NCBI RefSeq assembly: GCF_032854445.1
Contig: NC_088295.1
Coordinates: forward strand, 78,582,028 to 78,646,027
DNA length: 64,000 nt
Origin: Liolophura sinensis
Lineage: Eukaryota; Mollusca; Polyplacophora; Chitonida; Chitonidae
Direction: 5' to 3'
In this document: positions 26,801 to 38,300 of the stretch, piece after piece
Position numbering within the stretch: the first letter of the stretch is position 1
Layout: every line of letters starts with the position of its first letter
Program-made: the position numbers and the translations under genes
Notes under the pieces: generated by a model
The model's input: only the letters and a program-made list of their open reading frames with translations
What the model was told of the DNA's origin: nothing
The model's database searches: none

Positions 26801-28958
26801 AGCTTTGAGCAGACAAAGAACCTCAGACGACATCCCAGATCTGTGAGATGATTTCTGTGATACAGGATCTCTATCTGATGTGATAACTGAAATAAAAAAG
26901 TTGTGTTACAATGTTTCCATCTGATATGAACAGCTATGATAAAGGAATATGAAACTATGACAATAATGGAAAGTATATAAGTACATATATGCGTACTTGG
27001 GGTTTTTAGTCATACTTAACAATTTAGCAGTTACTAGTATTAGGTGTGTGTAAGTATACTGTGTCTTCTTGTGGCAGGGTAAGCCAATGTCGCCACTGAA
27101 GTATCATGCTGAAGACGCCAGACATGACACCCCACCCAGTCACGTTATACTGACAGACAATGATCCAACCAGTCCTGTTTCCTTGCTCTAACCTCTTAGT
27201 GTTAAGCGAGGCAGCAACAAGTACCATTTTTAATGTCCTTGGTAGGACCTGACTCAGGTTTGATCCACACAGTAATGATACCTCTCCATCTGATGTGATG
27301 CTTAAAATAAACATCTATAATTCAGAACCTCCTGATATGTGACAACTGAAATGAACAGCAGTTCTTCTTATATCATTTACCCCAGTGGCATTGTAGCAGT
27401 CTGAGATCTCAAATTTCTCCTTAGGGTCAGACTGAACAGGTAACGGGATCGTCTGTTTTCCAACCGACTCGAAGCCTCCTGTCAGCAGTAAAACTCTAGA
27501 CTCCACAGGAATCTTCTCATCATTGGAGAAGTGAGAAGCTGATCTTAGGACACGCTGTACAGCAGCTCTGCTTTCTAACTCAATCAGGGCATAGTCCTAC
27601 GAACACACAAAACATTCTGATAAAACTCTTCACACCTTTCACTGTCAAATAATAATAAATATAAAATTACACTGCAAATAATTTAGATATGGAGACACTG
27701 ACTACCCACATCAATAGGTCAGCTAATGGTCTCACTGACTACCCTCATCAACAGGTCATCTAATGGTCTCACTGACTACCCTCATCAGCAGGTCATCTAA
27801 TGGTCTCACTGACTACCCTCATCAACAGGTCATCTAATGGTCTCACTGACTACCCACATCAATAGGTCAGCTAATGGTCTCACTGACTACCCTCATCAAC
27901 AGGTCATCTAATGGTCTCACTGACTACCCTCATCAATATGTCATAATGGTCTCACTGACTACCCTCATCAACAGGTCATCTAATGGTCTTACTGACTACC
28001 CTCATCAACAGGTCATCTAATGGTCTCACTGACTACCCTCATCAACAGGTCATCTAATGGTCTCACTGACTACACTCATCAACAGGTCATCTAATGGCCT
28101 CACTGGACTACCCTCATCAACAGGCAAATTAGATCATTAAACAGTCGCAGTGCAGGTTTCCCTATCTTTGACAGTTTTTTTTTCAGAAAGGATATCATTA
28201 TTAGCAATTAACAGACCTGTAACACTGTAATCCAGTCTGACCTGATCAATGTGATACTGAAAGGTCTGATTAAATTTATATGTCAGCGATCCATCTGACT
28301 TTGTTTGTCAATAAATTCTAGTCTAGTTACAGGCCTTCACTACATTACCACGTCTACAAGACACTGCAAGGCTACCAGGTACGTTACTTTTAACTTACCC
28401 GAATATGAGAAAAATGGAATATATTCATCACTTTTCCTAAAGGTTTTACTTGGTTGTATACAGAACTGATGTGTTTCTTGGACGGGATCTGCACAAGGAT
28501 ACTCCGGTGAGCTTCCTGACGACGAAGATGATACATCTGCTGGAAGGATACAGGGCGAGGGCTGGTAATATTCTGTATGATTTCATCAATTGGTCTCTGC
28601 ACTGAAATACAAAACCACAACATTTCTTGTGATTAAACTGTGACACAGATAGTCATGATCCTAAACAAACTGTCTAAATCACTAATTAGCTATGTACAGT
28701 TAAGATGATGCCATGGGTTTGATTTGAGCTTGTGAATTTTCAGGTTGTTGTTGTCAGCTCGACAGCCATCGGCGAAATGTAGTCTGACAATTTAGTGAGA
28801 GCTGTATCACAGACGTTTGCGAATGGAGAAACGAAACTACCTTTGGATGATGATTTCTGAATTTTTCGTTTGACCCCTTTGCCGCTGGAAAAACGCCGAA
28901 AACAACGTAGGGTTTTGCTACACATCATGTGCCCGACTTGGGCCATGGGGGCCGCCAT
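23805..28958 (-). CDS. MTPAP: Mitochondrial poly(A) RNA polymerase, complete, 8 exons, 578 aa
   Basis: Exons are 28958-28841, 28601-28399, 27596-27381, 26886-26674, 26347-26133, 25577-25351, 24821-24744 and 24271-23805. All introns are GT-AG, and the phases 1,0,0,0,2,1,1 give 579 codons, close to the 582 aa of the human protein. The basic N terminus (CSKTLRCFRRFSSGKGVKRK) looks like a mitochondrial transit peptide. Exons 2-3 encode the RNA-binding-like region (HRSILVQIP...DYALIELES). Exon 4 holds the nucleotidyltransferase signature FGSTVNGFGKHDCDLDM, giving Asp237 and Asp239; the third catalytic Asp is about residue 316 (IECDLS). The PAP-associated part follows (GPWVSNFMLTALVVFFLQ). The expected role is adding poly(A) tails to mitochondrial transcripts. 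The C-terminal tail is an unusual Gly/Asn/Gln/Asp repeat. It is head-to-head with the paralogue TUT1. Confidence 0.93.
25172..25213 (-). repeat. SINE 3' tail fragment
   Basis: catttatttgattggtgtct is the reverse complement of the SINE tail, here in intron 6 of MTPAP. Confidence 0.6.
27696..28131. repeat. Minisatellite, 37-bp unit, about 12 copies, in MTPAP intron 2
   Basis: cactgactaccctcatcaac followed by aggtcatctaatggtct repeats every 37 bp from 27696. One unit is 3 bp shorter. It does not resemble the flanking exon ends. Confidence 0.92.
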
Positions 28959-29323
28959 ATTGCAAATGGGAGCACTTAAATATTACCCGTGGAAAGATAT
29001 GATGAATGTTGTATATTACAATTTTGTGACGTCAGCGTTTCCACGGCAAGGTCTAATATTGCTTCCGAACGGCTGTAGTACATAAGTTTGTAGAAAAAAA
29101 TGTAACTGTTTGATTGTGTGGGGGGAAAATGTTAGCGTCGAAATATCTAAAATGACCCCATATCAGCCCGAATGTCGTGTAGTAGCAATGCTCCGTCACG
29201 TATGATTGGCTGCTGATGTCTTTGTTTCAGTGTACAATCACAGTGTGCACAGTTAGGCCGTGGGTAAATGTGACTCGTGGATAAGCTACTCCAGTGTCAC
29301 TACGGCGCGAATCGACCATAACG
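28951..29323. promoter_or_regulatory. Candidate bidirectional promoter between MTPAP and TUT1
   Basis: The two start codons (28958 minus, 29324 plus) are 365 bp apart and point outward. A perfect CRE palindrome TGACGTCA lies at 29027-29034. A YY1-type ATATGGCGGC lies at 28960-28951 on the minus strand, overlapping the MTPAP start. No TATA box stands out. Shared control is inference. Confidence 0.55.
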
Positions 29324-32300
29324 ATGAGTCTGTCTTGCGAAGTTTGTAACATAACTGTGCATTCTGGTACGTCTTTGCTATTGGTTGTTACACATTTAAA
29401 CTTAACCTTTAGCTAGTGTGACCTGTGTCTTGGAGCACAAATGGTACAATTACAAGCTGGCTGTTTCATTCAACATAACATCATTTAGGCCTGAGAATGA
29501 ATGTTATGGAAATTTTTTATTCCATTACTTTCATTTTCGTTTTGGATTTGGCCACAGAGGACATGTTTTGTCATGTCATTGTTAAACTTCGGCCAAATAA
29601 ATTACTTGTAGACTTATAATTTGAATAAAAGGCCTTCAGTGGAACTAGTGACAAACAGTATTAGTATTATTGACACATTACTTCAACTCAGGTTAGCCGA
29701 CAATTATCAGAGTGCCCTCTTTCACGTTTTGCCGCCACAGTATGGCTGAAATATGGCGTAACGCTTTGGTGGGCCATCATGGATGTAGCGGTTAACATGC
29801 CGGTGCGGCGCTATGACCCAGGAGCCTCTCACCAATACAGTCGCTGTGAGTTGAAGTCTATGTCATGAGGGGCTTCCTCTCCAGTCATGCGTGGGAAGGT
29901 CTGCAAACCGGTGGATGGTCTTTCCCAAGGCTTTGCCCGGTTTTCTTCGTCCAAAATGCTGGCTGCCATTGTATGAGTGAAATATTCTTGACTATGGCCT
30001 AGAATACCAGTCAAATATAAATAAATAAATTATTTCCATTTTGATATTAAATTAAGGTTCCAGATAACAACCCAACATTTAGGAGGGTGTATTAAAAGAT
30101 AACAAGCACGTACAAAGCACTTTTTCAGTTTTAGCTTGTATATATGTTAAGTATGTAGGAGTGGGCCTACAGGTGAGATCAGGCGTTTGTCTTTGATTCA
30201 GACGCACAAGTCACTGGTTCAGTTCCAGCCTCAGGCAGATATAATTTTTTGATTCTTAGGGGCCTTGTTTAGTGACAGCAAGTGGTAGGCTGCACATTTA
30301 TTTTCAGTACAGTGTTGTGGTAAGTAAGCTTTTCTGGAGATCACTCCTAGTCACTTCTCATATGACTGAAACATTATTCATGTTAATCATACAAGTGTGA
30401 TAGAAAGTGAAATAATTCTTCAAAATTATTTTTATCATACAAATCAATCAGTAGGGGTCTGTCAGCAACCTGCGAATGGTTGTGGGTTTCCCCCTGGCTG
30501 TGCTCGGTTTCTACCCGCCATAATGTGGGTCGCCATCTTATAAGTGAAATATTCTTGGGTACGTTTTAAATCAAATCACCAATCAAATAAATAAATAAAT
30601 CAATCAGTAGGTATTTAAGCTTGTGGTCTATGTTGGTTTGGTGTTTCCTTTTATTAGTTCATATAGAAGTTTGTTATGATTACTTGTGAACTAGATGACG
30701 TTTGTTTACTTTCAGACTCTGTGATGAAAGAACATTGTCAAGGAAGAAACATAAGCGAAACCAGATTTTGTATGACAGACGTAAAGACCTTGCAGACAGG
30801 AGTGTATTCACAAGGGGCTTCCCCCCCAAAACAGAAGAGAGCACGCTGAAGGAATATTTCTCTAAATATGGAGAAGTCCAGAGAATCCTTCAGGACAAGG
30901 ACAGAGTAAGATGACTTTTTCTTTTTTGTATTCGTTCGTCATTTATTCCTCAGCAGTTTAGTAAATCTGTCCCTCTGTGGCTAGAGGAAGTATTTAAACC
31001 TGTAGGTGAGGACTGGATATGTGGTCTGTAGCTTGTTCCCATGTGACAGTTTCCTCTTCATGGAAGTTTAGTGTTGTTTACCTAAAATTTGGTATGCCAA
31101 ATGCTTTTTCAGAAGTTGTTCTGAAAATTAATCAAATTGTTCATAAATCTCATTAAGGCAAATGAATCAAACAGATTCAAGCAAAATGTGTCCATTGAAA
31201 AATACTAAATTTTAGGTGAAATATGGTAATTTGTCTTCCACAGATAGCCGGCCATTGATCCCGCCTACAAAAAGGAAATTGTTCAGTTAAAAACAAAACC
31301 ATGAAAACACAAAAATGAAAAAAAAGATCAATTTTCAAACCAAACCGTGGACAAAAAGCAATGTGTGGGCAGGCTCAAAATTGTAGTGAACCTTTTACTT
31401 GTTGGGCTACACCATCAGGAGGATATGTAGGGTACATAGAATTTACACTGATTTTCTCCTCCCATAAATTCAGCTGCTTTTGTGTAAATGCATTATTCAT
31501 GAGTATGGCATAAAATTCAAGTAAATGACTCAAAATGGCTGCAGCCTGTGAATGATCAACATGTTGGTGTGAGCTACAGATGGGATGTGAACTCTGCTGT
31601 CAGCTCAATATGCCTCACTACAGTTACATGTAGAGTGCATGCCTGAAGGGTGCACTGGTTCATATCAACATATCACACTCTATGCTATTTATTTCCTGTG
31701 TTCTAAAAAGAATGACATTGGGAATCAATAAGAATAACCTGCATTCATGAAATGAAAAAGGAGTACAAGTGCAACCTAGTTCATAAAACATTTTAATAAC
31801 AGTGTTAACTTGTCATTTATTTTTTTAACTTTTAATTGTTGTTTTATATACATTATTTAAGTGAGAATGTCCTGGTTGTTTTGTAGGGTGTATATGCCAT
31901 TATTGAGTTCACAAATGGGGATGCCTTGTCAAAGATTTTCATGGAAAAACATCACGTAATATCTGGACATAAAATTGTGATCAAGCCACGGGAGTTCAAG
32001 CCCCCTGTGGCCAAGCCGTCTGACCCAGGGGCCCGTGTCCCACAGAAGAGACAAGGGGTGTTCCAGCCGGTGGCTTGCAAGATGCGGGAAAGTCATGCGT
32101 TACTGACAGACTTTGACTTCAGGGTGGACTGTTTGCCAGAGCCAGAGAGTTTGAGGAGAGTTCTCCAGTCCTGTCACACGGTTAGTATTTAAGGGTCTCC
32201 AGTCCTGTCATTCAGTCAGTATTTTAGGATTTCCAGTCCTGTCCCATAGTCAGTACTGAGGGGCATTCAGTCCTGTCCCACAGTCAGTACTTAGGGGTGT

Positions 32301-35300
32301 CCAGCCCTGTCCCACAGTCAGTACTTAGGGATGTCCAGTCCTGTCCCACAGTCAGTACTTAGGGATGTCAAGTCCTGTCCCACAGTCAGTACTTAGGGGT
32401 ATCCAGTCCTGTCCCACAGTCAGTACTCAGTGATGTCTAGTCCTGTCCCACAGCCAGTGCTTAGGGGTGTCCAGTCTTTCCCACAGCCAGTGCTTAGGGG
32501 TGTCCAGTCCTGTCACACAGTCAGTACTCAGTGATGTCTAGTCCTGTCCCACAGCCAGTGCTTAGGGGTGTCCAGTCTTTCCCACAGCCAGTGCTTAGGG
32601 GTGTCCAGTCCTGTCACACAGTCAGTACTCAGTGATGTCTAGTCCTGTCCCACAGCCAGTGCTTAGGGGTGTCCAGTCTTTCCCACAGCCAGTGCTTAGG
32701 GGTGTCCAGTCCTGTCACACAGTCAGTACTCAGTGATGTCTAGTCCTGTCCCACAGCCAGTGCTTAGGGGTGTCCAGTCTTTCCCACAGCCAGTGCTTAG
32801 GGGTGTCCAGTCCTGTCACACAGTCAGTACTCAGTGATGTCTAGTCCTGTCCCACAGCCAGTGCTTAGGGGTGTCCAGTCTTTCCCACAGCCAGTGCTTA
32901 GGGGTGTCCAGTCTTTCCCACAGCCAGTGCTTAGGGGTGTCCAGTCCTGTCACACAGTCAGTACTCAGTGATGTCTAGTCCTGTCCCACAGCCAGTGCTT
33001 AGGGGTGTCCAGCCTTTCCCACAGTCAGTGCTTAGGGGCATCCAGTCCTGTCACACAGTCAATACTTATGAATCTCTAATCCTGTCCCATGGTTAATACT
33101 TAAGGGCCTCCAGTCCTAGCACAAGGTCAGCACTTAACAGTGTCCAGTCCGGTCATCCTGTGCAGTGCTGTGTGGCTGCTGTAGGGTACGGCAAGGCTAC
33201 TACTCAGGGTTGTCCAGTCCTGTCCCACAGTCAGTACTCTGCGACGTCTAGTCCTGTCCCACAGCCAGTGCTTAGGGGTGTCCAGTCTTTCCCACAGCCA
33301 GTGCTTAGGGGTGTCCAGTCCTTCCCACAGTCAGTGCTTAGGGGCATCCAGTCCTGTCACACAGTCAATACTTATGAATCTCTAATCCTGTCCCATGGTT
33401 AATACTTAAGGGCCTCCAGTCCTAGCACAAGGTCAGCACTTAACAGTGTCCAGTCCGGTCATCCTGTGCAGTGCTGTGTGGCTGCTGTAGGGTACGGCAA
33501 GGCTACTACTCAGGGTTGTCCAGTCCTGTCCCACAGCCAGTACTCAGGGGCATCCAGTCCTGTCCCACAGCCAGTGCTTAGGGGTGTCTAGTCCTTCCCA
33601 CAGCCAGTGCTTAGGGGTGTCCAGTCCTTCCCACAGTCAGTGCTTAGGGGCATCCAGTCCTGTCACACAGTCAATACTTATGAATCTCTAGTCCTGTCCC
33701 ATGGTTAATACTTAAGGGCCTCCAGTCCTAGCACAAGGTCAGCACTTAACCAGTGTCCAGTCCGGTCATCCTGCGCAGTGCTGTGTGGCTGCTGTAAGGT
33801 ACCCCAAAGCTACTGTGCATTGCTGTGTGGCTGCTGTAGGATCCCGCAAGGCTACTGTGCAGTGCTGTGTGGCTGCTGTAGGGTACGGCAAGGCTACTGC
33901 ACAGTGCTGTGTGGCTGCTGTAGGGTACGGCAAGGCTACTGCGCAGTGCTGTGTGGCTGCTGGAGGGTACCGTAGGATTACTGTGCAGTGCTGTGTGGCT
34001 GCTGTAAAGTACCACAAGGCTACTGTGCATTGCTGTGTGGCTGCTGTAGGGTACAGCAAGGCTACTGTGCTGTGCTGTGCTGTGTGGCTGCTGTAGGGTA
34101 CAGCAAGGCTACTGTGCTGTGCTGTGTGGCTGCTGTAGGGTACTGCAAGGCTACTGCGCAGTGCTGTGTGGCTGCTGTAGGGTATGGCAAGGCTACTGCA
34201 CAGTGCTGTGTGGCTGCTTTAGGGACCGCAAGGCTACTGCGCAGTGCTGTGTGGCTGCTGGAGGGTACCGTAGGGTTACTGTGCAGTGCTGTGTGGCTGC
34301 TGTAAAGTACCACAAGGCTACTGCGCAGTGCTGTGTGGCTGCTGTAGGGGCCGCATATTTTTACTGTTTGGTTCTCAGTTTCTCACAAAAAGTGAGGTCA
34401 GTTTATTGTAAATTCTAACATACTTTGAAAAAGGTTAACTCTGAAAGCAATGTTGAGTGAAGTGTGCCCAAATTTATCATCTATGCACAGTTGCCGTCCT
34501 CATCACAGAGCTTTGGACGGTCTCATTTTGAAAATAAAATAGGAGGGGCTGGGTTGTGCTGTCAAAACGTTTATTTTCTTCAAAATTTATTAGCTCACAT
34601 TTTTCTGAGGAAAAAATGAAGGCAAAATGAATTTACATATAATTGTTTCCTCTACTCGCCTAGGTGGAGGGCCAGATGAAGGTTCTGTGTGAGGAGTTGG
34701 AACTGGAGCGGGACGATCTTAAAGCCAGATCCAAGATTGTTTCCACGTTGAATGAGCTCTTTGAACAGTTTTTTGCTGGTGAGGTCTTCTGCAATTTGCT
34801 GTGTGCAGTTTTGTTTCCTCTGATAATAGTTGAAGTAATAAGAGTTAAGACATGACAGTACATGTACCATTGTGTACTAGGTTGTTGGTTACACATATTT
34901 GACTCCTTTGACAGTGACTTTCGAACAGTGAGTTATGACAAAGGACCATTGTGTACTAGGTTGTTGGTTACACATATTTGACTCCTTTGACAGTGACTTT
35001 CGAACAGTGAGTTATGACAAAGGACCATTGTTTATTAGGTTGTAGGATACATATATTTGGTATTCTCTTGTAACTGGTTACAGGACAGTGAGTTATGACA
35101 AAGGACCGTTGTTTATTAGGTTGTAAGATACATATATTTGGTATCCTCTTGTCAATGGCTACAAGACAGTGAGTTATGACAAAGGACCATTGTTTATTAG
35201 GTTGTATGATACATATATTTGGTATCCTCTTGTCAATGGCTACAAGACAGTGAGTTATGACAAAGGACCGTTGTTTATTAGGTTGTAGGATACATATATT

Positions 35301-38300
35301 TGGTATCCTCTTGTCAATGGCTACAGGACAGTGAGTTATTACAAAGGACCGTTGTTTATTAGGTTGTAGGATACATATATTTGGTATCCTCTTGTCAATG
35401 GCTACAGGACAGTGAGTTATGACAAAGGAGCGTTGTCTATTAAGTTGTAGGATACATATATTTGGTATCCTCTTGTCAATGGCTACAGGACAGTGAGTTA
35501 TGACAAAGGACCGTTCTTTATTAGGCTGTAGGATACATACATTTGGTAACCTCTTGTCAATGACTACAGGACAGTGAGTTATGACAAAGGACCGTTGTTT
35601 ATTAGGTTGTAGGATACATATATTTGGTATCCTCTTGTAACTGGCTACAGGACATAGAGTTATGACAAAGGACCGTTGTTTATTAGGTTGTATGATACAT
35701 ATATTTGGTATCCTCTTGTCAATGGCTACAGGACAGTGAGTTATGACAAAGGACCGTTGTTTATTAGGTTGTAGGATACATATATTTGGTATCCTCTTGT
35801 CAATGGCTACAGGACAGTGAGTTATGACAAAGGACCGTTGTTTATTAGGTTGTATGATACATATATTTGGTATCCTCTTGTCAATGGCTACAGGACAGTG
35901 AGTTATGACAAAGGACCATTGTTTATTAGGTTGTAGGATACATATATTTGGTATCCTCTTGTCAATGGCTACAGGACAGTGAGTTATTACAAAGGACCGT
36001 TGTTTATTAGGTTGTAGGATACATATATTTGGTATCCTCTTGTCAATGGCTACAGGACAGTGAGTTATGACAAAGGAGCGTTGTCTATTAGGCTGTAGGA
36101 TACATACATTTGGTATCCTCTTGTCAATGGCTACAGGACAGTGAGTTATGACAAAGGACCATTGTTTATTAGGTTGAAGGATACATATATTTGGTTCTTC
36201 TTGTCAGTGTCTTTAGTACAAGGAGTTATGACAATGGATCATTGTTTATTAGCTTGTAGGTTAGATATATTTGGCTCCTCTGACAATGGTTTTGGCACAA
36301 AGGGTTGTGACATGGACCTGTTTCTTGACTTGAGGACTGCAGAGAGGCTGGAAAAGGAGAAGTCTGGAAAAGTCCAGTATCCAGTGCATGTCATCAATCT
36401 CACCTCCTGTAATTGTGTGAGTATGCATCTAATGTCTCAGGAGCCTCCCATCTTAAAAGTAAGAAGAGTATTGTTATGATACATATATTTGGTATCCTCT
36501 TGTCAATGGCTACACATTGTAACAATTAAATCCAGAATGATTATATACTAGAGTGCTGTTTAATCTTGTACCGTACTCAAGAAAGGTTGACTTGTACAAT
36601 CATCGCCAGGTTTACAGGTGGAAGAAACGCTTTATTCGATCCTATGACGGGTCAAAATGTTTGATACTTTGAGTTCTTCCGAGTCAGTCAGTCAGGCGTC
36701 TGACTGCATGAGGTAAAGTCATCATTTTGATGACCGGGGCTCAATGTGAGGCATGATGCAAAGTCATCATTTTGATGACCGGGGATAAATGTGAGGTCAT
36801 TTTTGTTTTAAGCTTTTAAAGACTAGTGATTGACCAGACATTTAGACCTCCATGTGACCTCATTAAGTAAGGTTTTGAAAGAGCCTGATGGTCATCATAA
36901 AATGATGATGCAGTCAGATATGATTTTAATGAAAAAATTCTGTTACCAATATCCTTATGATTCAAACATCATGATACGTGAATGCGGACAACATGTTGAA
37001 TTGATTTTTTCAGCCAAAGTGTAAAGAAGATGTTGAGCCCAAGTATTCACAACTGCATCTAAGAGGTATAAAGTCTTTGGAAGGAAAAGAGTTTCCTGTG
37101 TCTGCGAAAAGTCTGTCAGAGGTCACGTTATTCGACAAGGTCAAATTGGTGGGACGAATTCTGACTCAGTTCCACCCTGGGTGTAGTGATGCTCACGTCA
37201 TTCCAAGCATCCGCTGTCCAGTTGTGCGATTCAGTCATGCCCCAACGGGGATCAAGTGTGACCTCTCTGTTAATAACAGGTACAATACTTCCTCTATTTC
37301 ACACAGTTCACCTACTTTCTCTAAAGCACTTTTTTTCAGTGAAATCTATGCATACAATTACTACAAAAATGACTCCATAATTATTTGTTTGTATAACTAC
37401 AGATGCAAGGTGCATAAAAATGTGTAAATTCTTTCTCTGCACCCCAAAGCTCTTTCAGAATGTTTAAAATATTGGTTGTAGTGGCAGAAGAAAAGGTTGA
37501 AGAATCAGGGTAACTCAGATTACCCTTATATCTCTAAATAAGTCATGAACGCGAGAGTGGAAATTTCTTAAGTTCGTTGTGAAACTCCAGTCTCATAAAT
37601 GATCTAGATGGCACCACAAAGGCACAAACCTTTTCCGCAGCTAAATGTACAAATCCACTCATTGCAACCAAAGGGACAGTACTCTGTCCTCTCTATAAAT
37701 AGGGAAGAATGGTTTAAAATATTCATGGATCACCACCAAAATGTAATAGGCTGGTCCTTAGCCTTAGGCCAACGAGTGCACAAAATTTCATCTAATTCCT
37801 TGTGTTTCCACAAGTTTGCGGAAAGACAGACAAATAATTGGCAGCAAAAAGCCTTCTCTTTTCACTCATGATTGTCTGTAGGCGATTATTGTTCAGTGTT
37901 ATTTTTATTAAAGTGATCAGATGTGTACAGTGTTCTTATTTCACCATAGAAGTGTCATCAAAAATTGATCAGATGTGTACAATGTACTTATTTCACCACA
38001 GAAGTGTCATCAAAAATTGATCAGATGTGTACAATGTACTTATTTCACCATAGAATTGTCATCAAAATAATAAGCTCAACTGCCTTTTCCTTTTAGACTT
38101 GGGCTGCAAAACACCAAACTTCTGAAGTTTTTCTGTAACGTTGACCCCCGAGTTCGCCCTCTTGTGTTCGCCCTGAGGTATTGGGGGAAGCTCAAGGAAG
38201 TATCGACTAATCCTGTGTCTGGACCACGTCTTACAAACTATGCTTTGAGTCTCCTTGTGGTTTTCTTCCTGCAGAACACACAGCCACCCGTATTACCCAC

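Noticed and set aside
30150-30300. tRNA-like stretch with a B-box-like ggttcagttcc
   Set aside because: No cloverleaf could be drawn and no clear A-box was seen; perhaps a decayed SINE head of another family.
33746-34418. Overlapping open frames of 65-113 codons on both strands
   Set aside because: They are produced by the 42-bp tandem repeat, have no splice context and lie inside a TUT1 intron.
36660-36800. tRNA-like repeat with gatgaccggggctcaatgtg
   Set aside because: It is a short imperfect direct repeat; a tRNA fold is not supported.
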